Shown: in pieces, positions 13,883-26,689 of the stretch
Layout: each line of letters opens with the position of its first letter
Numbering within the stretch: position 1 is the stretch's first letter
Source: Homalodisca vitripennis
Taxonomy: Eukaryota > Arthropoda > Insecta > Hemiptera > Cicadellidae
Assembly (NCBI RefSeq): GCF_021130785.1
Contig: NC_060209.1
Coordinates: forward strand, 19,305,501 to 19,369,500
Direction of reading: 5' to 3'
Length of the DNA: 64,000 nucleotides
Position numbers and translations under genes: made by a program
Notes under the pieces: model-generated
The model's database searches: none
What the model was told of the DNA's origin: nothing
The model's input: only the letters and a program-made list of their open reading frames with translations

Positions 13883-15180
13883 TCAGAATAATGTTAAAGT
13901 TACAGTGAATTACAAACTTTATATTAGGCCTACTACTATCCATCAATCCAAGAACATAAGGAAGGTAGCTTACAAGGCACTCAAATATACATACATGTAT
14001 ATCATGTACTCAACTGTTTATATAAATGCGTTATATGAATTACCCGTAGTGTTTAATAGAGTGAAACTTATTAAATAAAACTAAAAAAGTTAATCTTAAA
14101 AATTATAAATTTATAGTAACAAAAATGTTATCTAATATAATATTTTTTTTAATTTTTTCCTTCAAAATTTACGTGAATAAGAAATTACTTAAATAGTAAG
14201 ATTTAAGAAACTATAATATTGTTAAAGTTACAATGAATAACAAACTTTATATTACTACTAACCATCAAACCAAAAACATAAGGCAGGTAGCTTACAAGGC
14301 ACTCAAATACACATACATGTATATCATGTACTCAACTGTTTATATAAAGGCATTATATGTATTACCCGTAGTGTTTAATAGAGTGAAACTTATTAAATAA
14401 AACTAAAAAAGTTAATCTTAAAAATTATAAATTTATAGTAACAAAAATGTTATCTAATATAATATTTTTTTAATTTTTTCCTTCAAAATTTACGTGAATA
14501 AGAAATTACTTAAATAGTAAGATTTAAGAAACTATAATATTGTTAAAGTTACAGTGAATTACAAACTTTATATTACTACTATCCATCAATCCAAGAACAT
14601 AAGGAAGGTAGCTTACAAGGCACTCAAATATACATACATGTATATCATGTACTCAACTGTTTATATAAAAGCGTTATATGAATTACCCGTAGTGTTTAAT
14701 AAAGTGAAACTTATTAAATAAAACTAAAAAAGTTAATCTTAAAAATTATAAATTTATAGTAACAAAAATGTTATCTAATATAATATTTTTTTAATTTTTT
14801 GCTTCAAAATTTACGTGAATAAGAAATTACTTAAATAGTAAGATTTAAGAAACTATAATATTGTTAAAGTTACAGTGAATTACAAACTTTATATTACTAC
14901 TATCCATCAATCCAAGAACATAAGGAAGGTAGCTTACAAGGCACTCAAATATACATACATGTATATCATGTACTCAACTGTTTATATAAATGCGTTATAT
15001 GAATTACCCGTAGTGTTTAATAGAGTAAAACTTATTAAATAAAACTAAAAATGTTAATCTTAAAAATTATAAATTTATAGTAACAAAAATGTTAACTAAT
15101 ATAATATTTTTAAATTTTTTATTTCTTCAAAGTTTACGTAAATAAGAAATTAAATAGTAGGATTTAACATAAAATTATAT
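13883..15180 (+). repeat. satellite array, four units of about 321 bp
   Basis: Four head-to-tail units start at the string GTTAAAGTTACA(G/A)TGAAT (13,893; 14,221; 14,542; 14,863), giving spacings of 328, 321 and 321. Each unit contains ACATGTATATCATGTACTCA, TACCCGTAGTGTTTAATA and a poly-T/A stretch, and the last decays after about 15,160. The units are very similar to one another, so the array is recent or homogenised. A short open frame of 112 codons in the first unit is a by-product. Confidence 0.93.
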
Positions 15181-15347
15181 TTAACAATACATATTAATAA
15201 TTAATATGTATTAATTATGTTTAAATTATTAAACGTAAGCAATCAAGGAATAGTTTTACTTCTCTAAACTATTTTTTAACTTTCAAATGTCATTTCAATT
15301 AAATATATACAGAAAGAACTAAGATAATATGTGACTATTTCACTTGC

Positions 15348-16418
15348 ACTTCAGGGACGAGGATACCTCAGAATACATCGCTGTGAGTGAGGAGAGAGAG
15401 GCAAAGCAGTCTATTACAATTAGTAGATTGGACATCAGTCCCTACCTCTCTACCCTCTCGCACCTGATACCCTAATCCTAACGTTGACAGTTTCACTTGC
15501 ATTGTCTATGTAGACAAGGATAACTTAGAGTACGTAGTTGTGAGTGAGGAGAGAGAAGTAAAGCAGTCTGTTGCCATTGGTAGATTGGACATCAGTCCCT
15601 ACTTCTCTACCCTCTCGCACCTGTACCACAATCCTAACGTTGACAGTTTCACTTGTATTGTATATGTAGACAAGGATTTAGATTTCGTAGTTTTGAGTGA
15701 GGAGAGAGAAGCAAAGCAGTCTGTTGCCATTGGTAGATTGGACATCAGTCCCTACTTCTCTACCCTCTCGCACCTGATACCACAATCCTAACGTTGACAG
15801 TTTCACTTGTATTGTATATGTAGACAAGGATTTAGATTTCGTAGTTTTGAGTGAGGAGAGAGAAGCAAAGCAGTCTGTTGCCATTGGTAGATTGGACAAC
15901 AGTCCCTTCCTCTCTACCCTCTCGCATCTTATACCACAATCCTAACGTTGACAGTTTCACTTGTATTGTCTATGTATACAAGGATAACTCAGAGTACGTA
16001 GTAGTGAGTGAGGAGAGAGAAGCAAAGCAGTATTTCACAATTAGTAGATTAGACATCAGTCCCTACCTCACTACCCTCTCGCAACTAATACCACAATCCT
16101 AATGTTGACAGTTTCACTTGTATTGTCTATGTATACAAGGATAACTCAGAGTGCGTAGTTATGAGTAAATAGAGAGAAGCAAATCAGTCTGTTGCAATAG
16201 TAGATTGGACATCAGTCCCTACTTCTCTACCCTCTCGCACCTGATACCACAATCCTAACGTTGACAGTTCCACTTGCATTGTATATGTAGACAAGGATAC
16301 CTCAGAGTACATGGCTGTGTGAGTGAGGAGAGAGAAGCAAAGCAGTCTGTTACAATTAGTAGATTGGACATCTGTCCCTACCTCTCTACCATTTCGCACT
16401 TGATGCTACTATACTAAC
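15348..16418 (+). repeat. satellite array, about seven units of 154-157 bp
   Basis: Units recur at the string GTTGACAGTT(T/C)CACTTG (15,483; 15,639; 15,793; 15,947; 16,104; 16,260), giving spacings of 154-157 bp. Each also carries GTGAGTGAGGAGAGAGA, AAGCAGT and GATTGGACATCAGTCCCTACC. Small open frames of about 70-83 codons arise on both strands but are broken between units. A single dispersed relative lies inverted near 18.8 kb. Confidence 0.93.
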
Positions 16419-16419
16419 G

Positions 16420-17735
16420 TCGTCCATGCCAATCGTCAACTACCTGATTGTTCTTTACGAAAAAAATTTAATTCTGTACACTAGAGTACTAAAAAATAAC
16501 CGATGTAAAAGAATTTTTCATGTGATTTAAATAATGTAATGGCATTTTTGTAAACATAATTATGAGAAAATTCTTCTTGAGATATATACGGTGGCTATTA
16601 ATATATATACTAAATAGACACAGCCTGTATTTTATTTAAGTGTACTCAGGAAGAATATTTTTTTTTTCTTAGATTGTTGCTAGTACAAATTTATTTTAGT
16701 TCGATGATACAATCAGTGTGTCGACAAACAAGTTTTGTTGACTTGTGGCCTTAATATGTTACTTATTGAAGAAAGAGGTTTGTTGATAATGATGTGATTT
16801 TAAATATACTTTCAATTAGATGAAATATTGGTTGCCAGATTTAAGAAGTAAATGTGCCTTTGACAACGTATATATTTATGAAAAGTGGGTTTCATTTATA
16901 TTCGAAGTTATTAATTTGTTCCGTGAATATTGGACTTGTTAAAAATTTTAAATGATAGTATATTATTGATATATCTGACTGTCTAACCATTACTTTGCGA
17001 AGCTGATTACAATTCAAAGTATTGGAAACCGTAATAGAACTCGGTTTTATTTCGGGAATCCTTTACGAGTATTTTCCTATAATCCTCTTCACCTTAGGAC
17101 ACTGTACGGCCTTGCTCCAATTTGGTTTTCGTACAGTCAAGTTTAAAAACATAGCACTCGGGTTAGCACCCAATTTTAATACCTCTCTCGGTTTACAGGG
17201 TTAACTAGCTTATACACAAAGCTTCGCCCGCATTTTCTATGCTAAATTCCCTTCATTTTATTGAATAGCTTCCACGATATCACACAATACCTGTTTTTAG
17301 ATTAATGTGCAGAAACTCCAAATTCCAAAATCGGGTTCATAGCTTTTTTATTTTAAGCACTTATGATGTAATACAGTATGGTCCTATGACATCTTAACAT
17401 TCAATTAGTCATATCATGTATCACGTACCTACGTTCAGTGTTTATGAGCAAGAGTATCATAGGTTAAGAAAAATTACAAGTACCTAATTCTTATTTCAGG
17501 CTTTGCACTTTAATAATGCCTCGTGCGAATTAATTGTATTTCCGAAGACAAATTGGTGTTTGCCATTTGCTCCAAGCAGCAAAATTTGCAGACCTATGTA
17601 TAATTGTGTGGCGAGGTTGCATTCAAAACAGTACATATTTTTATTGAAATAAAAATAATATTGATATTGAAAATTAATAACCGAAATCAACCAATATTAC
17701 TAATATTTCAATACTTAGAAGTAATTTCATCCGTC
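16420..17735. other. gene-free AT-rich stretch
   Basis: Nothing is supported here beyond short chance open frames. Confidence 0.55.
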
Positions 17736-17955
17736 CCATATCGCAAGATAACCGGATGAAGCATCGTCGAGCGTGGCTGCTGCTTGGATGGGTGAACGCT
17801 GAGCGATCCTGTCCTTGCAAGCAGCCCGCCTGCCAGACCATTGGTGGTGGTTCGGAAGTCACCATTAAGACGTTGGTCCCCAGGTTAAGTGTTAGAGAGG
17901 GCTTCTTAGCCCTTACTTCGCCTGGTAAAACAAGACATTCTTTACTTTACTTTAT
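17736..17955 (+). mobile_element. 5S rRNA-derived SINE, copy 2
   Basis: Same element as at 4.44 kb, here on the plus strand. It has the 5S-like string GAAGCATCGTCGAGCGTGG, the box C-like TTGGATGGGTGAACGC, the TTCGGAAGTCACC body and the 3' hairpin module ending in CCTGGTAAAACAAGACATTC with a CTTTA-type tail. The outer stem CCAGG/CCTGG and the inner stem GGGCT/AGCCC of the 3' module are both intact. Confidence 0.87.
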
Positions 17956-18804
17956 TACGATGGAATCATGTGATATTTTTTAGAAATTAGGTATTTCAGT
18001 GTTCAAGGTTGAGAAACAATAATAATAAAAAATTAAAAAGGAATACATATTTATGTTTCATTCAAACCATCTGGTTGCCTAGATTTGAAAACTGGCCGAT
18101 GTTCGATTACATTTTCTATATATTTATTACTTTTAAATAAAGTTATAAATGGAAAATTCCTTTTTGCTTTACTCAATTTCAAATTGATATCTGTTATGCT
18201 GAATGGCATGTGCAGATTACGTTCTCTCTGAATGTCGGTGAATGATATCAAATTAATGATTTACTTCAAAGTCATTCTTCTTCTTAAAAGTGAAATTTTT
18301 TCAAAACAACCTTCGGGCCTAATTTATGGGTATATACACGCTTTAAATAGATTGGATTTAGAAGCTCATTACAATTAAAAAGTGCCCACTTCTGCGCTTA
18401 TATTCCACTTCAGATAAATGGGTAGAGTGAAAATCCACTGGCTAACTAAGGAAAAACAACTAGCAAGATTACAAACAATATTTATGATTGGTTTAGTTCC
18501 CTAAAATGAAATTAATACCTACTTTGCTTGTACTCTCAGTATTCGTTTATCATTGGAATCAATATCTGTAAACCTGGTACATAAAGTACATGTTTTTGCT
18601 TCCCAATCTAAACTCGCTATGTGATACTATTTCCTCAGCCCAGAGTAGGAATTGTATAAGTATTTATATACCTAATCAGTATCGTGTAACTTACGAGTGA
18701 AAACGGATGCGATGTCCCTTGAAAGCCATGTTGTATTGTATTGCCTACAGAGATGTATTACAGAGAGCAAGGTTGTGACGCTATACCTGTAGTGCTGTGT
18801 TATG

Positions 18805-18918
18805 TAGGCGTAGGTGACTGATATCCAATCTACTAATTGTAGCAGACCGCTTTGCGTCTCTCCCTCTGTCACTTGTGAGAGTTATCCTTGTCCTATATCT
18901 ATATAGACAAGGAAATTG
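18805..18918 (-). repeat. dispersed relative of the 155-bp satellite, inverted
   Basis: Read on the minus strand this stretch has CAAGGATAACTC, a GAGGGAGAGACGCAAAGC string, TACAATTAGTAGATTGGATATCAGTCACC, matching the unit of the array at 15.35-16.42 kb at lower identity. It is a single diverged unit about 2.4 kb away. Confidence 0.75.
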
Positions 18919-19290
18919 TGCTTTGAAAACACGAGTACGACTTTTATATTACATTTTTATACATATTTTTCACTGACACTTTTTAAGACTGGAATTAATT
19001 CTAATAGGTCAAAAATGTATTTTATTCGAATTAAAAAAATATAACTCTAAATTATACTGTTATGTATGGCACTCTTATTGGTATAAAATATTTGTGAGAC
19101 ATATTATGGTAAAGAGAATTGTACATGCCCTTCGGTGTTTATGACCAATCGCTATTATAAAATTAGTTTTGTTATGTGTGTATAATGTAATCATGATTGA
19201 CAGTACAAAACTATACCTAAACGTAAGTCGCATTTGGTCAGTTTTTACATTATCTCTATGGTTTACCAATAAGTAAATTAAATTAACAAG

Positions 19291-19557
19291 GGATATTCGT
19301 TGTGAGTTAAAAGTATGGATATACTCCGTTTAGTTTTTTTTAAAGGATAAAGATGGAGGAATGAAATTCGGGACACCTTTCTAGAAGTGTAAAATAGTCG
19401 TTTTAGTCACTGTTATTTCCCCAAAATGGGATTTTCTATATCAACCCAGTACAAAATTACAGCTCATTGAAATCAATTTAAAATTAATTAATCCTTCCAT
19501 ATTTATCCAATCAAAAACTAAACAGAGTGTATCCATACATTTAACTCACCCTGTATA
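19291..19557. mobile_element. MITE-like element with long terminal inverted repeats
   Basis: The left end GTGAGTTAAAAGTATGGATA at 19,302 and the right end (complement of GTGAGTTAAATGTATGGATA, finishing at 19,549) are inverted repeats. They match over about 37 bp with a few mismatches and continue more weakly into GGATAAA(G/T)ATGGA. The right end is followed by CCTGTATA, so the full terminus was probably TATACAGGGTGAGTTAA; the left terminus is eroded. There is no open frame inside. The TA-TACAGGG end and the small size fit a non-autonomous Tc1/mariner-type element. Confidence 0.75.
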
Positions 19558-22500
19558 CGGATGTATATACAGATTGAACAAATGTTTGAATTAAATGCCT
19601 CTGAAGATAAACATAAAAAGTAAACAACTGAAAATCCTATATTTTACTTTCTTAAAATTGACGCGCACTCTTATGGAAACCATGGTCTATTGATTATCTT
19701 CGTCAGCTAGTACTAAACAATAATACATTTTTAAGACACACAAAAATACAACTTGAATATTACCATAGTTTTAGCATATTTTAAGTAAATAAAACTAAAA
19801 TGATAGGTATAATCGATAATAAAGAATAACCGTAAATATAACGGGTTAATTAATAAATTTGGAATAATATTCACATAACTTGTAGTATATGTTTGAAATG
19901 GTAGGGATTGACAAATTGTTTAATAAAATGATTACTTTTACCTGTACTAATATTCTGAAAGAACAAAAAAAACATACAAGAAATCTGAAAGGTAACGAAA
20001 AATTATACTTTTTCAAGAAGATATACAGACCACCAGGGATGTTGTGTATATCATATTTTATTTTATAGCTAGTAACTGGGGAAAACAATGTATTTATATA
20101 ATATCGTGTATCATATTATGCCATTTCTACATATGGGTACAAAAGGTTGTTACAACATTTGAAGAGAAAAAGACATGTACCATCATTGTGCACAAAAGTG
20201 TCACAAGAAAGGAGGTGCATAAGAAAAGTCTATCTCAGAAATGAGAATGAATAAATGAAACATAAATTGACTTTATGTATCCATTTAACCTTCACGCACT
20301 AACAGTAAACGAGCCTAGGGTGATATCCACGCTAAGGGAGTGGCTGATGTATATTATTGCCTACTTACATGCTGGTACAAACGATACCTCAGCACGCGGC
20401 CTCACATAAAATGGCAGTGACGACACTTTTATAAAAAAATTAAAAAAAAAACTTCATACAGTCTTCTCTACTTCTACTACTACTCTACTCTACTTCTCAT
20501 GAATGAGGTGGTTAGCTTGACTAACTGTGTCTCATAATATACCACTTTAACCTATCTGCATGTAAACCATGCTTTTCAAGAACTTACAATTTGTCACAAA
20601 ATTTTTTACTACGCAGGAGGACGTGCTTGAACAAATTTCTGCATGTACTTCAAAAACTATATAAATAAATAGATAGTTCGTAATTAAAAAAATACACTCT
20701 GATAATAGAAGAACGTGCCAAAAATAACAAGAATTTATTATTAGTGCGTGATTTTATTAATATATTGAAATATTTTTATCATGAAATATGGACAAATTAG
20801 ATCATGGAGACAAGATTTAACTATTTTGAAAATAAAATTGGTATAATAGTAATATAATTGAAGGTCTTGTGAAGACATATTTAAGAAGGTATAAGACGAG
20901 TGCCGAGGTTGTTGATATTGTTAATGATTATTATAATATAAAATTAACACCGTGGGTGTGACCTCTTGTGTATTATGTAGGAAACATGTTACTTGACAAA
21001 TGGTATGATGACACTACAGTAAAAAACAAGAGAATATTTCAGACAAAACAGGTTTATGCATCTTACTATTCTATATTATAAAATATATAGAAAGTAGTTG
21101 TAATCTTAAGCGACTTCATTTTAGATATTTTACATAACTAATATGATATATGAACACCGTAATAATATATAATTAGCCATTAATATTATAATACCTCATA
21201 ACATTACAAAACTGTTACATACAGATTCAGAATAAACTCTTTTAAATATTCATTCTTATTAACTATGAAAATAAGAGCAAATTAAAAGTTAAAACTTCTA
21301 AATGATGTTTTAAAATTAATATTTACTACCTTTTACAAAATAAAATTTGCAATTTTATATTAAAGTAAATATAACACTAATTACACTAAGATAGGTAGAA
21401 GGAAAAAAGTTATGGTTGAAATGTAAATAATGATATTTAAATTAAACATTTTCAAGCAGTTTTAGGCGATGAAACAAGTTATCTAATTGAAAATGGGCAC
21501 TTTTTGAAATTATGAAGTTCCCTGGCTACACATTATAAATAAAAACCAATTGTATAGTTCCTCTAATCTTCAAATTAATGTGTATTCATACCTTTCCTTC
21601 CTACATTTCGTACTTTACAATAAAACTAATATAATTCCATTCTTCTTTTATCGTATCAAATAAGCTTCTTAGTAAATATTTTAAAGCATTAAAGCTTGCA
21701 GGATTAAAGAACAAAACTTGATTACCTCTGCTATTAAAAGTTCTCTTTACGAAGAACAGGAAATCTAAGTTCCGTGGACTAATAAAGTATCCACTTATTA
21801 TTCGTGAAATCCTAAGAGTCAATCTGCTAAGTGATGTTGGCTTATCGGTGACCTAATCAGAACAGGGGAAGGAGCGCTACTACCGCCTTGAGTCAGGCGA
21901 TGTCATCGGTAATCCACTGAATTGCAATATATTCTACAAGCAAGTCTTGTGAATGCACGGTGCTTCAATATTAAACGAGTGCTTGAAAATTAGGCAGTGA
22001 GAATTCAAAAATATTTGAATTAATTATATTTAGTTATGATAGGCATATTTCATTACAACTCTAAGGATAAGACATTTCATAGTTACTGTATTAACCCTTG
22101 TCTATGCAATAGCTATTTGATAACCATACGCTAATAAATGGATAAACTATTTATGAAATATATAAGTAAGATTTACATATTTTAATCATATTTTTCTAAA
22201 CATCAAATATATGAAACATTCAAAATTTTTAAACAACAAAGGAACTTTATACTCACAATTTTTAAAAAGTATATAAAATTTAAATAATTAATGAATGGGG
22301 GAATTGAGCTTTTAAGCTTATTAACTAAAGGCCAGGTAAATTAACATTCCATCCTGATTCTTCAGCTTCATTTCTTTCATTACACATTCAATATTCCTAA
22401 TTGCATTACCACTTCAGCTGCACTAACTTTGTGAGAAATTTAATCCACTTAACTCAAAAAATGGTTCTTGTGTAACATACGGAATTGTCAATATATTTAA

Positions 22501-22608
22501 ATTAAATAGTTTATGTACGTTTTCAGGGCAAACAGTTCTAGTAGTTATGAATGTGTACTGCAAGCTGGAGTGGTATCTATCTGGCATTGGTTACTGGCCT
22601 ACAGCATC

Positions 22609-22645
22609 TATACAGGGTGTCAATTAAGTATGTACACCCTGTATA
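22609..22645. repeat. TATACAGGGTGT inverted pair
   Basis: Perfect 12-bp inverted repeat TATACAGGGTGT / ACACCCTGTATA across 13 bases. The arm shares TATACAGGGTG with the inferred terminus of the MITE at 19.3 kb. It may be an internally deleted remnant with little more than two ends left. Confidence 0.7.
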
Positions 22646-25600
22646 ATTACATGTATTTATAAACGGATCATACCGCTATTCTGACGATTTGCAATGTGAA
22701 AATGCATATAGTAATCTCCAATAAAAATAAAAGCTAACGTCTTATTTCTACTATATAATAATAATGGTCATTATAAAAAGGAAAAATACGTTTTTTACAT
22801 TCGCAAACCACATAAATATTACTTACTACATACATATTAAGTATAAAAAAGATATATGAAAATACACATTACTACCATAATACAACTACCTAAATACTAC
22901 AAAATTACATTCATGTATAAAAATATTAACATGACAGAATTATTAGTTTTCAATAATGAATTAACCATTTTGTGAAAAAAACGCACACAACGCATATAAT
23001 TGTACGCAAAAAAGTATACGACATAAAAATAATTGGTTTATTTGAAATTTCAAAGCTAATTTTACCATATTGCACAGTTTGTAATAAAATTACAAATAAA
23101 AGAACAATTCATTACTATGAAAAAACATTAAAATTTTAAATAAATAAAAAATAGATCTTGAAATAAAAGTCAATAACTCTCCTATAACAGGAAAAAATCC
23201 TGCAGTATATTGCTTTTATTAGACATTGATTAAAATACATAAATTGTATCAAGTTTTAAGGTACAAACATATTCGATTACATCTATATTATAATAAATTA
23301 TAAATATTTTTGTAAAACAGGTAAACATTTCATATAATTTATTTTCCCGTGATTCTGTCTATATACAGTATATTTATCTGATTCTGTGTATAATATGTTT
23401 ACTTGAAAGGTCTAAGGAATTTAAGTAGAAATAAACATAATTTTAGGAAAATAAATCTTTTTAGTTGAAAGAAACAAAAAATCCCTCTACGTATTTCATT
23501 AAAGGAGATACCCGCCTGATTGTGAAACATTAATGTACTTTTCAATGCAAACAAGAAAGTATATTAACATTGGAGGGATAGCTTTGTAAAGATCTTAAAA
23601 ATATGTGTATTTATAATACCACGTAGTATAAAATATGTAGTATAAAAAAGTTTTGTTCTCAACTCCAAATATTTGATTGTGTTTGAAAGAAAACATACCT
23701 TTTTAAAACTACACTATATACATTACAATGTAGTTAATAGGCCGACCAATGTCGAAATTGATAATTATGGAATATCACATATTGGACTTAACTGGAATAT
23801 TGTCAATATCAAATAAATAAGTAACCTTTTACTTACTGGGAAATACTAATCTCTGTCGGAACAACGGTACTTATCCTACCGACTAACCTATCATCGCTAT
23901 CATCAAACAATTATATACATCTCACAACCAAACAAACGTATTTAATAATAGACTATTTATTTATTGAAACCTAAGCACATTTTTTATTCCAGGAGCATTA
24001 CAAAAAGTAAACATGTCAACAACAAAAACTCGTGTACGTAGAAGCAGAAAAGCTGTCACCTGTTGCGCTTCCGAGAACTGCCTAAATACTGATGTAATCT
24101 TTAGTATTTAAAAAATTTACTGGGTGATTAATTTTAGTTTGGTAATGTTAGCTAGTTAGGATTTTTTTGTTTTGGTGCTATCAAAACTCATAGGCTACAC
24201 ACTTCCCATTAATATTAAAAAAGCAACAAATTAAGTATTAAAGTAACAGCTCGTTTTTAAGTGGTTTTAAGTAACAGCTCTGTCTTTCCATATACAAAAT
24301 TGCACAAAACCCATTGCAATTAAAACACTCGCTTATTTAATTTTCAATAAATAAATAAAAAGTATTATCGATTTATAACTTAAACAATTATTCTTTGGCA
24401 ACTTTTTTTTATTAATTCTGTTTTAATTTACTATTGTATTTTTTAAATATATCGCTAAAGTTTTCAATGTGCACAACACGTTTAAGAAGTAAATCTTTGG
24501 ATATTGTCTCAGTAGAGTATTAATAAAGCTATCTAAAACTGTTCGGGTTTTCTGTACAAACATTTATTATTCGAAGAAAACTTACTCTGTTGGGCGACGT
24601 TGCCTGACTAAAAGCTGTTAGGTGGAGATCCGGACGTAGATAATTCGACATCTGTAACTGTGATTGGACCGCCAATGATTGTGTTGTAGGAGGGAGTTGT
24701 TTTGATTGAGTTTATAAAGACTTTTGGAACTATCGTTTAACGTAGTCTTTCACCTAAAGAGAATGATAAACTTATATATAGAACATTACATGTATTACTA
24801 ATTTTTGTATTACCTGTATTTATATTTTCCTCCTTAAACTAAAAATATGCATTTTCGAAATTCAATAATGATTCATCTACTTATTTATAGTCTTAAGTTG
24901 AGTCCAATTTTTTCAATCAGATATTCAATGCGTAAATAAGTGATAGTAATGAATAGGATATATTTATAACGTAAAGACGGCTTATTTCGGTACAAATAAG
25001 TTTCAATAGTATTTATTTAACAATAACTTTTTCAATATAATTGGCAAGACTAACTTGCCAATAAGTATAACTTGGGCGTTACCACAATGGTATTAAGTGA
25101 GCAAAGTTTGCTGTTTTTTCAAGGAGTGTTTCATATGTACATACCAGTTTTTATAAAAAAAAGTAGAGGGCATATGATTTTTGGGACATCCATCTTATTG
25201 CTCCTTCCTTTTCTTGAATATCAACAGTTGAATAATGCAAACTGTTTGTCCAGCGCGCGCGATCACGTGGACACCGCGTTTTACCAATTTCTGTTTTTAA
25301 TTTTTATTTTCATTAATAATTAAAAATTTATTGTATGCTGTAATGATAATTTTGTATCAACACAGTCACGACGTCATTGTTTTTTTTTGACTCTTCTATT
25401 TGCCGTTAATATTTTTAATAATGATGGCGAAAAACCGTAATCGATTTTTTACGTCAAACGTCTAAGTATAACAAGAAAGATTTTAAGGCTTCGCAATTTT
25501 GCACAAAAACAATTATTTCATTACTAAGGGTACCGCAAGGGGTACCTAGAAAAATCAATCTAGCTTAAAATATAAGCGATTGTGCGCCAGACGGTGTACA

Positions 25601-25717
25601 CGATAGTTTGATGTATTTATTTAAGCGCGGGATCATATGTAACAAATACCTGCAACAGTGCATAGATCAAGTTCGATGAAGTGTATTATATTTAAGCTCT
25701 TCCCAAGAAGATTTATT

Positions 25718-25758
25718 GTAAAATAAATTAAGGAACGGATATCCTTATTTATTTTATT
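25718..25758. repeat. AT-rich hairpin
   Basis: TAAAATAAATTAAGGA and the complement of TAAAATAAATAAGGA face each other across about seven bases, with a single-base difference in length. Confidence 0.55.
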
Positions 25759-26439
25759 TAGCGCAGATTAAAATCCTGCCTTTAGCCGTTGTACTATTTA
25801 TCAGTACTGTTTACTTTGTACTGCATCAGCTCTCATATTTATTCTGTTTAATACGATCCTCGCAAAGGAATGTGCTTATGGAGGTGCATAAAGGATAAAG
25901 CAAATTGATTCTTTAAGGGATGTCGACCCCTTGTTTTCTAGATAAGGTAGGAGTACACCATACCACATGTTGCGTAACAGGGTTCACTGAGGTTCAATTT
26001 CATATTTTAAGTCTATAGCTCGATTCATTAATAACAGATAGTAGATAGAAAATCGTATGGAAAAGAAAGTTTTACACCCCCCGGCGGATAAAAAAGAAAT
26101 AGTGTTAGCTTACTATATAGGCTTCAATGACTATCAGCTACATTCCATACTTGGACGTATAACATTATCGAACTCTTTCTTGTCTACGTAGAAATTAAGT
26201 TTCATTAAATATTTCAAGGCTATAGTTGAAATATTTCACTATATATCTTTCCACGTGATACATTGAAGTTTTAGTTCAATAACTTGGATTTTATATCAGT
26301 GTGCAAATTATAAATATCTGCACACCAATTCAACATAAAATGACGTTGTGTTGTAATAGTTAGGCTATATGACACATGTTAAAATCTGTTATGTGTATAC
26401 TGAGTTTTTTTACAAATTTATTTATTCTGCTTTTTCCTC

Positions 26440-26680
26440 GCTGCCACCATGGTTTCCAAGACCAATTAAAATACACTCGCTGGCTCTAAGCCAAATCACA
26501 TGTGGTGACATGCACCATCATTGACCTCAGTGTTCATCATATAGAAATGAAGCTTGATGGACATTTTGAAGTCCATACGTTACATCGTTTTCGAGATATC
26601 GTGTGGAAATACTAACAAATAAACAGACAGAACTGAAATTTTTCCACCCTCGATAGTGGTACTCTTCGCTAAATGAAAAA
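26440..26680 (-). repeat. dispersed middle-repetitive fragment
   Basis: On the minus strand it reads GATGGTGCATGTCACCACAT then GTGATTTGGCTTAGAGCC. The same motif pair (GGTGCATGTT-ATCAA and GGCTGAGCGTCAGTGA) occurs at 41.2, 49.7 and 50.1 kb. No open frame belongs to it. Confidence 0.5.
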
Positions 26681-26689
26681 CATCAGATA

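Larger units (their letters stand above)
19560..26430. other. gene-free AT-rich stretch
   Basis: I see no supportable gene. Small inverted repeats occur at 22,609-22,645 and 25,718-25,758. The segment 21,830-21,920 is less AT-rich than its surroundings but shows no recognisable content. Confidence 0.5.

Noticed and set aside
15540..16399. Several 70-83 codon open frames with SEEREAKQS-like peptides
   Set aside because: They are phases of the 155-bp satellite on both strands, each broken at unit junctions; no start signal or conserved frame across units.
13883..16418. CRISPR-like array
   Set aside because: The units are contiguous tandem repeats without short repeat/unique spacer alternation, and the context is eukaryotic.
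19846..20244. Opposing open frames of 66-80 codons
   Set aside because: AT-driven, hydrophobic and overlapping on opposite strands, with no family features.
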